This document shows positions 23,532-33,000 of a DNA stretch of 44,902 nt, piece by piece. Numbering within the stretch: position 1 is the stretch's first letter; each line of letters opens with the position of its first letter. The position numbers were made by a program, and so were the translations under genes. The notes below the pieces were generated by a model. The model was not told the origin of the DNA. It saw only the letters and a program-made list of their open reading frames with translations, and did no database searches. The DNA is taken from contig CAYZDF010000019.1 in the NCBI GenBank assembly GCA_964477085.1, positions 1-44,902 on the forward strand, written 5' to 3'. Source of the stretch: Dichloromethanomonas sp964477085 (GTDB taxonomy: Bacteria; Bacillota; Desulfitobacteriia; Desulfitobacteriales; Syntrophobotulaceae).

Positions 23532-26500
23532 GTGCATAGTACCGCAGTAAAGCTTGATAAAGTACCATTTTTCGGACTGCTTTCCGAGGAAATAAGAACG
23601 AAAGTAGAGCCCTACACAAATAAAATAATGGTTGAAAGGGTGGAGGTTCTTCCTAAGGAACGGAGATGGATGCTCCACCTTTCCTTGTTATCTCCCGTGG
23701 AAAATGAGGTTTTAAGCCTATTTGCCATATCCTTAGAGAATATTTTAGGAACAGGTATCCGGGTTGAGGTAAAAACCACTCTCCGGATAAACTGCAACCT
23801 GGAACAACTCTGCCAGGATTATTGGCAGGATATTTTGCAAGACATCATTGAGAGGGTTCCATCCCTCAAAGGATGGTTGAATACATCTGTTAAATATGAG
23901 GTAGAAGAAGATAAATTAACGTTTTTTGTTCCCAATCTGATGGCGATGGACTATTGTCGCCTTAAACAGGAGAGCATTGAAGATTATTTTTTGAAAAAGT
24001 ATGGTCTGAAGGTTCGAACCCTCTGGGAAGTGAGTGAAACATTGGATGAGGAACCGTGCTTCGACCCAGAAAAAGAAGAGCAGAAGTATGTCGAAGAGAT
24101 CTTAGCATTAAACCCAGTGGAGAAGAAAGAGGCCAAACAACAGCCTGCGGTTCTGTTAGGAAGAGAGTTTAAGGGAGAATCTTGTGCCTTAAAAGACATT
24201 AACGATGAAGAAAAACAGGTTATTGTGGAAGGCGAAGTTTGTGAAGTTGATATTCGTCAGCTTAAAAGCGGGAGACAGCTTCTTTCGTTTGGTATTACAG
24301 ATAAAACGAATTCCATCAGCTGCAAAGTCTTTTATGATGAAGGTCAGTCTCCACTCCAGTTGAATAAAGGGGATTGGCTTCGGGTAAGGGGAGCGGTACA
24401 ATTCGACCGGTTTACCACGGAACTTACCCTGATGCCCAGAGATATCATGCCTATTCCCCGCCGGATTAGAATGGACAGGGCGGCTGAAAAGAGAGTGGAA
24501 CTTCACCTGCATACGAAGATTTCAGAAATGGATGGCTTGTCCTCCGTTCAAAGCTTAATAAAAAGGGCTAGTGAATGGGGGCATGAGGCGATAGCGATAA
24601 CTGATCACGGTGTTGTCCAGGCTTTCCCGGATGCGTCAGACGCCGGTAAAAAGTATGGGATTAAAGTCATCCTGGGAATGGAAGGCTATCTCATTGATGA
24701 TACTATCGAGAATCAAGATTCTTCAAAAAGCAGAGCTCATCATATCATTATACTGGCCAAGAATCAGATAGGACTCAAGAACCTTTATAAACTCGTCACT
24801 TATTCTCACTTAGAAAACTTCTATCGCAGACCGAGGATTACGCGATCCTTCCTTAATGCCCATCGTGAAGGTCTTATCCTGGGGTCGGCCTGTGAAGCAG
24901 GAGAACTTATGCGGGCTATACTCAAAGGTTTGAGTATTGATGAGATCAGGCAGATTGCTTGTTTTTATGATTATTTAGAAATACAACCCATAGCCAATAA
25001 TCTGTTTTTAGTCAACCGTGGTGATGTGAGGGATGTGAATCGACTTAAAGAAATAAACCTGGAGATTGTCAAGTTAGGCAAAGAGATAAATATTCCAGTG
25101 GTTGCTACCTGTGATGTTCATTTTCTCGACGCTGAAGACGAGGTTTATCGTCGGATTCTGATGGCGGGCAAAGGGTACACTGATGCAGACCAACAGTCTC
25201 CATTGTTTTTAAGGACAACGGAAGAGATGATGGAAGAGTTCTCTTATCTGGGAGAGGAAGATTGTTATAATACGGTTATAACCAATCCCAAGATGATCGC
25301 AGCTCAGGTGGAAGAGCTCAAACCCTTTCCGGATGACTTCTTTGAACCTAAGATTGAGGGTGCTCCAGAGAAAATTATGAGTATGACCATGAATAAGGCC
25401 CACGAACTCTATGGAGATCCGCTGCCCGAAGTGGTGCAAAAAGCCGTAAAGAAAGAATTAGACTCCATTATAGGCAATGGTTTTTCGGTTTTATACCTGA
25501 TATCGCATCTCTTGGTGAAGAAATCCAACGAAGATGGATACCTTGTTGGTTCCAGAGGATCGGTAGGATCTTCAATTGTAGCCACCTTTACGGGTATTAC
25601 CGAAGTCAACCCTCTCCCGCCTCATTACCGATGTGAAAACAAGGAATGTCTTTACTCTGAGTTCATCCAGGATGGCAGTGTGGGTTCGGGTGTAGACTTA
25701 CCGGATAAGGATTGTCCGCAATGTGGCAGAAAATTGTTAAAAGATGGACATGATATTCCTTTTGAAACTTTCCTGGGCTTTAAGGGAGATAAGGTTCCGG
25801 ATATTGATCTTAACTTTTCAGGAGAATACCAACCAAGAGCTCATAAATACACCGAAGAAATTTTCGGTAAAGAGAATGTCTTTCGGGCAGGGACGATCTC
25901 AACTGTCGCTGAGAAAACTGCCTATGGATTTGTGAAAAACTACTTGGAAGAACGGAAAATAAAATATAATCAGACAGAGTTAAACAGGCTCGTGCAAGGA
26001 TGTGCCGGTGTCAAAAGAACGACAGGTCAACATCCCGGGGGACTGATGGTCGTTCCCAAAGAGTGCGATGTTTTTGACTTTACCCCCCTGCAAAGACCCG
26101 CCAATGATACGAGTTCAGAAATTACAACCACCCATTTTGATTATCATTCTATATCTGGGCGTTTAGTCAAACTCGACATTTTGGGTCACGATGATCCTAC
26201 TTCTATTAAAATGCTGGAAGATCTCACAGGGGTAGATGCTAAAAAGATTCCCTTGGACGATAAAAAAACGCTTTCGCTTTTTTCCAGTCCGGAAGCTCTG
26301 GGAGTATCAGCGGAAGAACTGGGAGTCAAAACGGGGACACTTGGTATTCCCGAATTTGGGACGAAGTTCGTTCGCCAGATGTTAGAAGATACAAAACCTT
26401 CTACATTTTCTCACCTGTTAAGGATTTCGGGTCTATCTCACGGAACCAACGTATGGGTCGGAAACGCCCAAGATCTTGTTTTGAATGGTACTGCTGATAT

Positions 26501-27218
26501 TTCACAGATTATCGCTTGTCGAGATGACATTATGCTTTATTTGATTTATAAAGGGGTTGACCCCAGTCATGCCTTTAAAATCATGGAGCAAGTACGCAAA
26601 GGCAAAGGCTTGAAACCTGAGGACATCAAGGCCATGCAAGAACAGGATGTTCCGGATTGGTATATTGAATCCTGCCAGAAGATCAGTTATATGTTTCCTA
26701 AAGCGCATGCTGTAGCCTATGTAACCATGGCCTTCAGGATAGCCTGGTTCAAAATCTATTACCCTGAAGCTTTCTATGCCACGTTTTTTACCGTAAGGGC
26801 CGATGAATTCGATGCTGAACTCATCACAGCAGGAATAGATAAATGCAGACAAGTGATTAAAGAAATCAATGAAAAGGGGAACACGGCTTCCCCCAAAGAA
26901 AAAAATCTTCTGACCATCCTTGAACTCGCTGTTGAAATGTACTCCAGAAATATTAAGTTATGTAAAGTTAACCTGTGGCAATCGGATGCAACGCGCTTTT
27001 TGATTGTTCCTGAGGGCTTATTGCCACCATTCTCCTCGTTACAAGGAGTGGGTGGCTCTGCAGCCGCCAATCTTGCTAAGCTCAGAGATCAAAAACATAT
27101 TTTATGCATCGAAGATCTGCAAACACGTGGAAAGCTTTCGAAAACGGTGATAGAGGTACTTCAGAGGCATGGTTGCCTGGAAGGATTGCCTGAGAAAAAT
27201 CAATTAAGCTTGTTTTAA
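23532..27218 (+). CDS. polC: DNA polymerase III alpha subunit PolC lacking the exonuclease domain
   Basis: PolC is the main replicative polymerase of low-G+C Firmicutes. The order here is N-terminal domain (about 1-215), OB fold (about 225-315), PHP domain (from H325), polymerase palm and fingers, and the C-terminal beta-clamp motif QLSLF. Catalytic Asp residues are D757 and D759 (PDIDLNFSGEY), and the four-Cys zinc site (CENKEC, CPQCG) is present. At 1228 residues it is about 200 shorter than Bacillus PolC. The DEDD proofreading exonuclease normally inserted in the PHP domain is missing: residue 384 (GMEGYLIDD) passes through a 10-residue linker into RAHHIIILAK at 402. The PHP metal ligands all appear intact (H325, H327, D334, H359, E384, H403 or H404, C454, D528, H530). 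GTG 23532 follows GGTGGAGGG. Confidence 0.97.
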   Translation: MHSTAVKLDKVPFFGLLSEEIRTKVEPYTNKIMVERVEVLPKERRWMLHLSLLSPVENEVLSLFAISLENILGTGIRVEVKTTLRINCNLEQLCQDYWQDILQDIIERVPSLKGWLNTSVKYEVEEDKLTFFVPNLMAMDYCRLKQESIEDYFLKKYGLKVRTLWEVSETLDEEPCFDPEKEEQKYVEEILALNPVEKKEAKQQPAVLLGREFKGESCALKDINDEEKQVIVEGEVCEVDIRQLKSGRQLLSFGITDKTNSISCKVFYDEGQSPLQLNKGDWLRVRGAVQFDRFTTELTLMPRDIMPIPRRIRMDRAAEKRVELHLHTKISEMDGLSSVQSLIKRASEWGHEAIAITDHGVVQAFPDASDAGKKYGIKVILGMEGYLIDDTIENQDSSKSRAHHIIILAKNQIGLKNLYKLVTYSHLENFYRRPRITRSFLNAHREGLILGSACEAGELMRAILKGLSIDEIRQIACFYDYLEIQPIANNLFLVNRGDVRDVNRLKEINLEIVKLGKEINIPVVATCDVHFLDAEDEVYRRILMAGKGYTDADQQSPLFLRTTEEMMEEFSYLGEEDCYNTVITNPKMIAAQVEELKPFPDDFFEPKIEGAPEKIMSMTMNKAHELYGDPLPEVVQKAVKKELDSIIGNGFSVLYLISHLLVKKSNEDGYLVGSRGSVGSSIVATFTGITEVNPLPPHYRCENKECLYSEFIQDGSVGSGVDLPDKDCPQCGRKLLKDGHDIPFETFLGFKGDKVPDIDLNFSGEYQPRAHKYTEEIFGKENVFRAGTISTVAEKTAYGFVKNYLEERKIKYNQTELNRLVQGCAGVKRTTGQHPGGLMVVPKECDVFDFTPLQRPANDTSSEITTTHFDYHSISGRLVKLDILGHDDPTSIKMLEDLTGVDAKKIPLDDKKTLSLFSSPEALGVSAEELGVKTGTLGIPEFGTKFVRQMLEDTKPSTFSHLLRISGLSHGTNVWVGNAQDLVLNGTADISQIIACRDDIMLYLIYKGVDPSHAFKIMEQVRKGKGLKPEDIKAMQEQDVPDWYIESCQKISYMFPKAHAVAYVTMAFRIAWFKIYYPEAFYATFFTVRADEFDAELITAGIDKCRQVIKEINEKGNTASPKEKNLLTILELAVEMYSRNIKLCKVNLWQSDATRFLIVPEGLLPPFSSLQGVGGSAAANLAKLRDQKHILCIEDLQTRGKLSKTVIEVLQRHGCLEGLPEKNQLSLF

Positions 27219-27231
27219 ACACGTACGAATA

Positions 27232-27260
27232 TTGCAGACCTATTAAGTATATGATATATT
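27232..27260 (+). promoter_or_regulatory. Candidate promoter of the rimP-nusA-infB operon
   Basis: TTGCAG (27232-27237) and TATATT (27255-27260) are exactly 17 bases apart, just after the polC stop codon. Transcription would start near 27267, giving a leader of about 155 bases before rimP. Confidence 0.55.
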
Positions 27261-27296
27261 AAAGAAGGAATTTATTTGAAGCACGTTTTTTGGTTG

Positions 27297-27373
27297 GAGT
27301 GGGGTTACCCACTCTTTCATTTGGTCTATCGGGAAGTATTTTCCATTCAGGCTTGGCGTAAGCCAAGTTTTCT
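27297..27373 (+). promoter_or_regulatory. Two hairpins in the rimP leader
   Basis: The first hairpin is GAGTGGG/CCCACTC (27297-27303 and 27308-27314) with loop GTTA and a T-rich tail. The second is CTTGGC/GCCAAG (27352-27357 and 27362-27367) with a GTAA tetraloop and TTTT after it. A short G/C-rich hairpin with a GTGGG-type stem in front of rimP is a recurring feature of Firmicutes that I recall. Here both look terminator-like and lie between the predicted promoter and rimP, so they may act as attenuators. Confidence 0.6.
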
Positions 27374-27420
27374 AGTAAGGGAAGAAAGCCTAAACAATAC
27401 TTGACAAAAGGGGTAAGAAT

Positions 27421-27879
27421 ATGAGCAAATCAGTTCTTAGTAAGGTCCGGCAACTGGCTGAGCCTCAAGTATCGGGGCTTGGTCTTGAACTGGTGGATGT
27501 GGAGTATGTCAAGGAAGGTGCTCACTGGTATCTGCGGATTTACATAGACAAGGAAGGTGGAGTCGATATCGATGACTGCACAGCAGTGAGCCTCAAAATG
27601 AGTGAAATTCTCGACCGTGAGAACCCAATCCCTCAGGCTTATATGTTGGAAGTCTCTTCACCTGGCATCGAGAGACCTCTTAGAAAAAGGGAGGACTACG
27701 AGAAATATAAAGACGAACTTGTCAGTGTCTATACCACGGAGCCCTTTAATGGATTCTCTAGTTTTACCGGAAACCTGGTCGGTCTGGTTGAGAATAATGT
27801 TGTACTTGAATATGAAGGGCAAGAGATTACCATTCCTTTTGATCTTGTGGAACGGGCACATTTAACTTTTGAGTTTTAA
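27421..27879 (+). CDS. rimP: Ribosome maturation factor RimP
   Basis: RimP assists 30S maturation. The 152-residue product has the two-domain layout, with the N-terminal alpha/beta domain (GLELVDVEYVKEG, YIDKEGGVDIDDC) and the LEVSSPGIERPL motif between domains, then an SH3-like C-terminal barrel. It begins the rimP-nusA-rnpM-rplGA-infB cluster. ATG 27421 follows AAAGGGG. Confidence 0.97.
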   Translation: MSKSVLSKVRQLAEPQVSGLGLELVDVEYVKEGAHWYLRIYIDKEGGVDIDDCTAVSLKMSEILDRENPIPQAYMLEVSSPGIERPLRKREDYEKYKDELVSVYTTEPFNGFSSFTGNLVGLVENNVVLEYEGQEITIPFDLVERAHLTFEF

Positions 27880-27908
27880 TTTTGGTGTTGAAGGGGGAAT
27901 TATGGCAG

Positions 27909-29375
27909 ATGAACATGGAGTTCATTGAAGCAATCCACGAATTAGAAAAAGAAAAGGGTATTTCTGCAGAGATACTGTTTGAAGCTATAGAAGCTGCGCT
28001 GATATCGGCTTACAAAAAGAATTTTTCTTCCTTACAAAATGTAAGAATCCATATAAACCGTCTGACCGGAGAGATTAAAGTATACGCCAGAAAAAATGTT
28101 ACCGACACAATTGAAGATGCAAGAGTTCAGATTACATTGGATGAGGCCAAGCAAATTGATCCTAACTATGATCTTGATGATGTCGTCGAATTTGAAGTAA
28201 CACCTCGTGAATTTGGAAGAATTGCGGCACAGACTGCCAAACAAGTTGTGGTACAAAGAATTCGTGAGGCAGAGCGGGGTCTCATTTATGATGAATACAT
28301 CAACCGCGAAGGGGATATTGTAACCGGTATCGTGCAGCGTTATGAGCAGCGCAATGTAATTGTCGACTTAGGTAAAGTTGAGGCGGTTCTTCCTGCTTCT
28401 GAACAGATACCAGGAGAAGCGTATCAACCTTTTGAGAGGATAAAAACGTATGTCGTTGAAGTTAAAAAGACGACCAAGGGGCCACAGATCCTTCTCTCTC
28501 GTACTCATCCGGGACTTATTAAAAGACTTTTCGAACTGGAAGTACCTGAAATTCACGATGGCATCGTGGAAATCAAGGCCGTTTCCAGGGAAGCTGGAGC
28601 CAGATCAAAGATTGCAGTTTATTCCAAGGATAGTAATGTTGATCCGGTTGGTGCTTGTGTCGGACCTAAGGGTAGCAGAGTCCAGACTATTGTTAATGAG
28701 CTTCGGGGAGAAAAGATGGATATCATTAATTGGTCTTCAGATGCGGTAGAGTTCGTTTCCAATGCTCTTTCACCTGCTAAAGTTATCGGAGTTTACCCCA
28801 AGTATGAAGAAAAGGTAACCCTGGTGGTGGTACCTGATTATCAATTATCGTTGGCCATCGGTAAAGAAGGACAGAATGCCAGACTGGCGGCCAAACTAAC
28901 CGGATGGAAAATTGATATTAAAAATGAAACCCAAGCCATTGCCAATAATCTCATACCACCAGAACCTGTACAGCCTGAAGACGGTTATTATGAAGATGGT
29001 GAATATGTCGAGTATCAGGATGGATACGACCAGGATTATGCTGATGGCGAATACCAGGATTATGGTGACGACTACGAAGAAGGCTATGACGACGGGTATG
29101 AAGAAGGTTATGACGATTATGATGAAGAGTACGAAGACTATGAAGAATACCCGGAAGGTGAATATGAGTACGAAGATGGGTATGAACAGTATGACCAAGA
29201 TGTTTATGATGATGAACTTAACACATCACCTGAAGATCATGAATATATAGATTACGAAAGAACGGATAATAACTTACAAGAAGGAGAATACGCTCCTAAT
29301 GACGAAGAGGTATACTCGGAACCTGAGGAAATAATCCCGAAGAAAGCTTCCAAGGCTTCAAAAAAGAAAAAATAA
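27909..29375 (+). CDS. nusA: Transcription elongation factor NusA with acidic Tyr-rich tail
   Basis: NusA binds RNA polymerase and RNA to modulate pausing, termination and antitermination. The core contains the N-terminal polymerase-binding domain, an S1 domain (about 135-200) and two KH domains (with VGACVGPKGSRVQTIVNELR and LAIGKEGQNARLAAKLTGW), ending near residue 345. A tail of about 135 residues follows that is not part of normal short Firmicutes NusA. It is almost entirely Asp, Glu, Tyr and Gly, with about two dozen tyrosines in repeated DDYEEGYDDGYEEG-like units, and ends in a lysine-rich KKASKASKKKK. ATG 27909 or 27915 is the likely start; the open frame reaches TTG 27882. Spacing to rimP and rnpM is short, fitting one operon. 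Confidence 0.96.
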   Translation: MNMEFIEAIHELEKEKGISAEILFEAIEAALISAYKKNFSSLQNVRIHINRLTGEIKVYARKNVTDTIEDARVQITLDEAKQIDPNYDLDDVVEFEVTPREFGRIAAQTAKQVVVQRIREAERGLIYDEYINREGDIVTGIVQRYEQRNVIVDLGKVEAVLPASEQIPGEAYQPFERIKTYVVEVKKTTKGPQILLSRTHPGLIKRLFELEVPEIHDGIVEIKAVSREAGARSKIAVYSKDSNVDPVGACVGPKGSRVQTIVNELRGEKMDIINWSSDAVEFVSNALSPAKVIGVYPKYEEKVTLVVVPDYQLSLAIGKEGQNARLAAKLTGWKIDIKNETQAIANNLIPPEPVQPEDGYYEDGEYVEYQDGYDQDYADGEYQDYGDDYEEGYDDGYEEGYDDYDEEYEDYEEYPEGEYEYEDGYEQYDQDVYDDELNTSPEDHEYIDYERTDNNLQEGEYAPNDEEVYSEPEEIIPKKASKASKKKK

Positions 29376-29420
29376 TCGTTCAAAAGAAAAATCGCAGTCC
29401 GAATAGTGAAAGGTGAAAAC

Positions 29421-29687
29421 ATGAAGAACCGTAAGATTCCGCTGAGAATGTGTCTGGGATGTCAGGAGATGAAACCGAAAAAGGAATTATTAAGAATTGT
29501 CAAAACTCCCGAGGGTGTTTTGGAATTCGATCCTACTTCCAAGAAGAACGGGCGGGGGGCCTATCTGTGTTCGGATAGCACTTGTTTATCGAAGGCTATA
29601 AAGCATCTTAAATTTGAAAAGACTTTTGGGATTAAACCATCGAATGAGATGATTAGCGAGATAGAAAGGCAGCTGAATTCTTCTTGA
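29421..29687 (+). CDS. rnpM: RnpM (YlxR), DUF448 RNA-binding protein
   Basis: The 88-residue YlxR family protein has the signature RMCLGCQEMKPKKELLRIV and the NGRGAYLCSD segment with paired cysteines. Recent work names Bacillus YlxR RnpM, a modulator that binds the RNase P RNA. ATG 29421 is chosen because AAAGGTG precedes it; GTG 29406 would add five residues. The stop overlaps the start of the next gene (TTGA), so they are coupled. Confidence 0.92.
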   Translation: MKNRKIPLRMCLGCQEMKPKKELLRIVKTPEGVLEFDPTSKKNGRGAYLCSDSTCLSKAIKHLKFEKTFGIKPSNEMISEIERQLNSS

Positions 29688-29977
29688 CACCAAAGGTAAA
29701 ATCTTTACTAGGAATGGCAAGACGAGCAGGCAAAGTAGCCTCGGGTGAATCACAGGTTGAAGCCTATTTAAAAAAGCAAAAAGGGCACTTACTCCTTATC
29801 GCTGAAGATTCGCCAGGAGCAGAAACAAAGTTTAATCAATGGGCAAATGATATTTATATCCCGGTTTTGGTTACAGGAACCAAGCAAGAGTTAGGGTTAG
29901 CTATCGGGTTGTCACCGAGGTCAATAGTGCTCATCATGGACAGGGGGTTTGCGGAAGCAATAATCAAAGCAAAATAA
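29684..29977 (+). CDS. rplGA: L7Ae-family kink-turn RNA-binding protein (YlxQ)
   Basis: A 97-residue L7Ae/L30e-fold protein with KVKSLLGMARRAGKVASGESQVEAYLKK and a C-terminal strand-helix. Family members bind kink-turn RNA; Bacillus YlxQ is named RplGA (L7Ae-like) and sits at the same place. The TTG start at 29684 overlaps the rnpM stop by three bases. A weak upstream ribosome site suggests it relies on coupling. Confidence 0.9.
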   Translation: MTPKVKSLLGMARRAGKVASGESQVEAYLKKQKGHLLLIAEDSPGAETKFNQWANDIYIPVLVTGTKQELGLAIGLSPRSIVLIMDRGFAEAIIKAK

Positions 29978-30029
29978 CTTAAGGAGTTGAAAGGTTATAT
30001 TTTTATTCTCGTTTTTTGGGGGTGACACT

Positions 30030-33000
30030 GTGACCACGATTAGGGTTCACGAACTGGCTAAGGAGTTAAACGTATCAAGTAAGGATTTAATACAACAGTT
30101 GAATAAACTGGGCGTGGAAGTAAAGAATCATTTAAGCGCAGTTGCAGTTGAAGATGCCAGAAAAGTCAAACAGAGTGTCCAAAAGAATAAAGACAGAAAC
30201 GAAGGATCTAACGCAGGTATTGTTAAGGATAAAGAAACAACCCAAAAACCTGCTCATACAACAACAGGGGTAGAAGACGATGGTGAAATACGGAGAAGAC
30301 CATCGGAGGAAAACAGAAGACCCCCAGAAAACCGGAGACCTCCTCAAGATGCAAGAAGGATGCCGGATGGAAGACCCCAAGGGCAAAGGCCACCCGGAGA
30401 AAGACCGCAGGGTCAAAGACCACCCGGAGAAAGACCGCAGGGCCAAAGACCGCCCGGTGAAATGAGACCGCAAGGTCAAAGACCACCCGGAGAAAGACCG
30501 CAGGGTCAAAGACCACCCGGAGAAAGACCGCAGGGCCNNNNNNNNNNNNNNNNNNNNNNNNNNNNNNNNNNNNNNNNNNNNNNNNNNNNNNNNNNNNNNN
30601 NNNNNNNNNNNNNNNNNNNNNNNNNNNNNNNNNNNNNAAAGACCACCTGGTGAAATGAGACCGCAGGGTCAAAGACCGCCTGGTGAAATGAGACCGCAGG
30701 GTCAAAGACCGCCTGGTGAAAGACCACAAGGTCAAAGACCTCCTGGTGACACAAGAAGACCCCAAGGGCAAAGGCCCCCAGGCCAATTTGGGGGACCACA
30801 AGGACAAAGGCCTGATGATGGAAGACCAAGGGGGCCAAGGTATGAAGAAGGAAACAGACCACAGGGCCCCAGATTTGATGATAGACCAAGACCCCAGGGT
30901 GGTAGATATGATGATGGCAGGAGACCGCCAGGGCCTAGACCGCCTATGGGTGGGGACAGACCGTTTTCTCCCAGACCACAGGGTGATTTTCGTCAACAAG
31001 GTGGAGGACGTCAAGCTGGTGATGGCAGAAAACCTCAGGGAGCTGGAGCCCGACCATTTGATGGTGGAGGCAGAAAACCAACTCAGGGTGGACGTCCCGG
31101 ACCAGATTCCAAAAAAGCACCTCAAATGCAGAGAATCAAAATAGAAGGTAAGTCTGTTGAACTGACTGTTTCCGAACAGCCTGTCAAACGACAACCACCT
31201 GATAAAAAGAAAGCGCACGAGAATAAAGAGCATTTCTTTGATCGTAAGCGCAATGACGAAAAAGATATCACAACAATTTTTAGAAAAAATGAAAAGCAAC
31301 CGATTAAAGAAAAGAAAGAAGCAACGCCTAAGCATATCGTGATTCCCGAGAGCCTATCTGTACAGGAACTGGCATTAAGAATGAGCCGTAAAGCCAGCGA
31401 AGTCATCAAGGAATTAATGAAGCTAGGTGTAATGGCCACGATTAATCAGGAAATAGACTCTGATACCGCTTCGATCGTTGCTGGTGAGATGGGAATTACA
31501 ATTGAAGTTAAGGTCGAGAAATCAAGGGCTGTCATTGAAGACATTGAGGACAATGTTGCAGACCTAAAATTCCGCCCGCCTGTCGTGACTGTTATGGGTC
31601 ACGTTGACCATGGTAAGACCTCTTTGCTGGATGCAATTCGTTCAGCCAATGTCACGGCTTCTGAAGCAGGCGGTATTACTCAGCATATTGGTGCTTACCA
31701 GGTTGAAATAAAGAATCAGAAGATTACATTTTTGGATACACCCGGCCATGAGGCATTCACCGCGATGAGAGCCAGAGGAGCTCAGGTAACGGATGTTGCG
31801 ATCCTTGTTGTAGCTGCTGATGATGGGGTTATGCCTCAAACTATTGAGGCTATTAATCATGCTAAAGCTGCAAATGTGCCGATCATTGTGGCCATCAACA
31901 AGATTGATAAAGAAAATGCAAATTCAGACAGAGTTAAACAGGAATTGACAGAATATGGTCTGGTTGTGGAGGAATGGGGCGGTGATACCATCGCAGTACC
32001 TGTTTCAGCAAAAGCCAGAATGAATATCGAAAGTCTTTTGGAAATGATTCTTCTTGTGGCAGAAATGAAAGAACTTAAAGCCAATCCTAATCGTAATGCT
32101 ACAGGCACAGTGATCGAAGCCAAGCTGGACAAAGGAAAAGGTCCAGTGGCAACCGTTCTCGTTGCTAAAGGAACCCTTAATGTTGGTGATATCCTTGTTG
32201 CGGGACATTCCTTTGGCCGAATCAGAGCGATGGTCGATGATAAAGGCCGAAGGGTTAAAAAAGCAGGACCTTCTATGCCTGTTGAGGTTCAAGGGTTATC
32301 GGAAGTACCTCCGGCAGGGGAAATATTTAATGTTGTCAACGATGAGAAGCTGGCCCGTACCATCACGGATGCCCGCGTTGACGAAAGAAAAGCTGAAGAG
32401 ATCAAACAGAAATCAAAAATCAGCCTAGATGATCTATTTGATAAAATCAAAGAAGGCGAAGTTAAGGATCTTAACATTATTATCAAGGCCGATGTCCAAG
32501 GTTCTGTTGAAGCCATCAAACAATCTCTTGCAAAACTTACGACCGAAGAGGTGAGGGTTAACATCATTCACGGTGGCGTTGGTTCCATCAGTGAATCAGA
32601 TGTGATGTTAGCTGCTGCTTCCAGTGCCATTATTATCGGTTTTAACGTAAGACATGACTCCAATACCAAAGCGACCGCCGATCTTCAAGGTGTTGATATC
32701 CGGCTTTATCGTGTCATTTATGACGCGATCGATGATATCAAGGCTGCTATGGAAGGTATGCTCGATCCGGATTTCAAAGAGGTTGTACATGGAAAAGCCG
32801 AAGTGCGTCAGGTATTCAAGGTTCCAAAGATTGGAACGATTGCCGGAAGTTATGTCATGGAAGGAAAGATTGGACGCTCTCAAAAGATCAGAGTTATACG
32901 CGACGGTAAGGTCATCAGTGAGGGTGACATCGAGTCCTTGAAGCGATTTAAAGATGATGTTAAAGAAGTTGCCGAAGGATATGAATGTGGTATCGGAATC

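Noticed and set aside
29000..29200. Tandem DNA repeats in nusA considered as a CRISPR or minisatellite
   Set aside because: The periodicity is coding (Asp/Glu/Tyr units) with no constant repeat plus unique spacer structure.
28896..29250. Frames on both strands inside the nusA tail (Ile/Val/Phe-rich or Met/Lys-rich)
   Set aside because: These are shadow readings of the GAY/GAR codon repeats that encode the acidic tail.
30391..30760. infB repeats considered as a CRISPR array
   Set aside because: Units abut without spacers and translate in phase within IF-2.
30223..31335. Long minus-strand frame of about 370 residues opposite infB
   Set aside because: It is the complement of the infB repeat region, runs through the N gap, and has a biased Trp/Ser/Leu/Phe composition produced by the repeats. 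No ribosome site or homology is seen.
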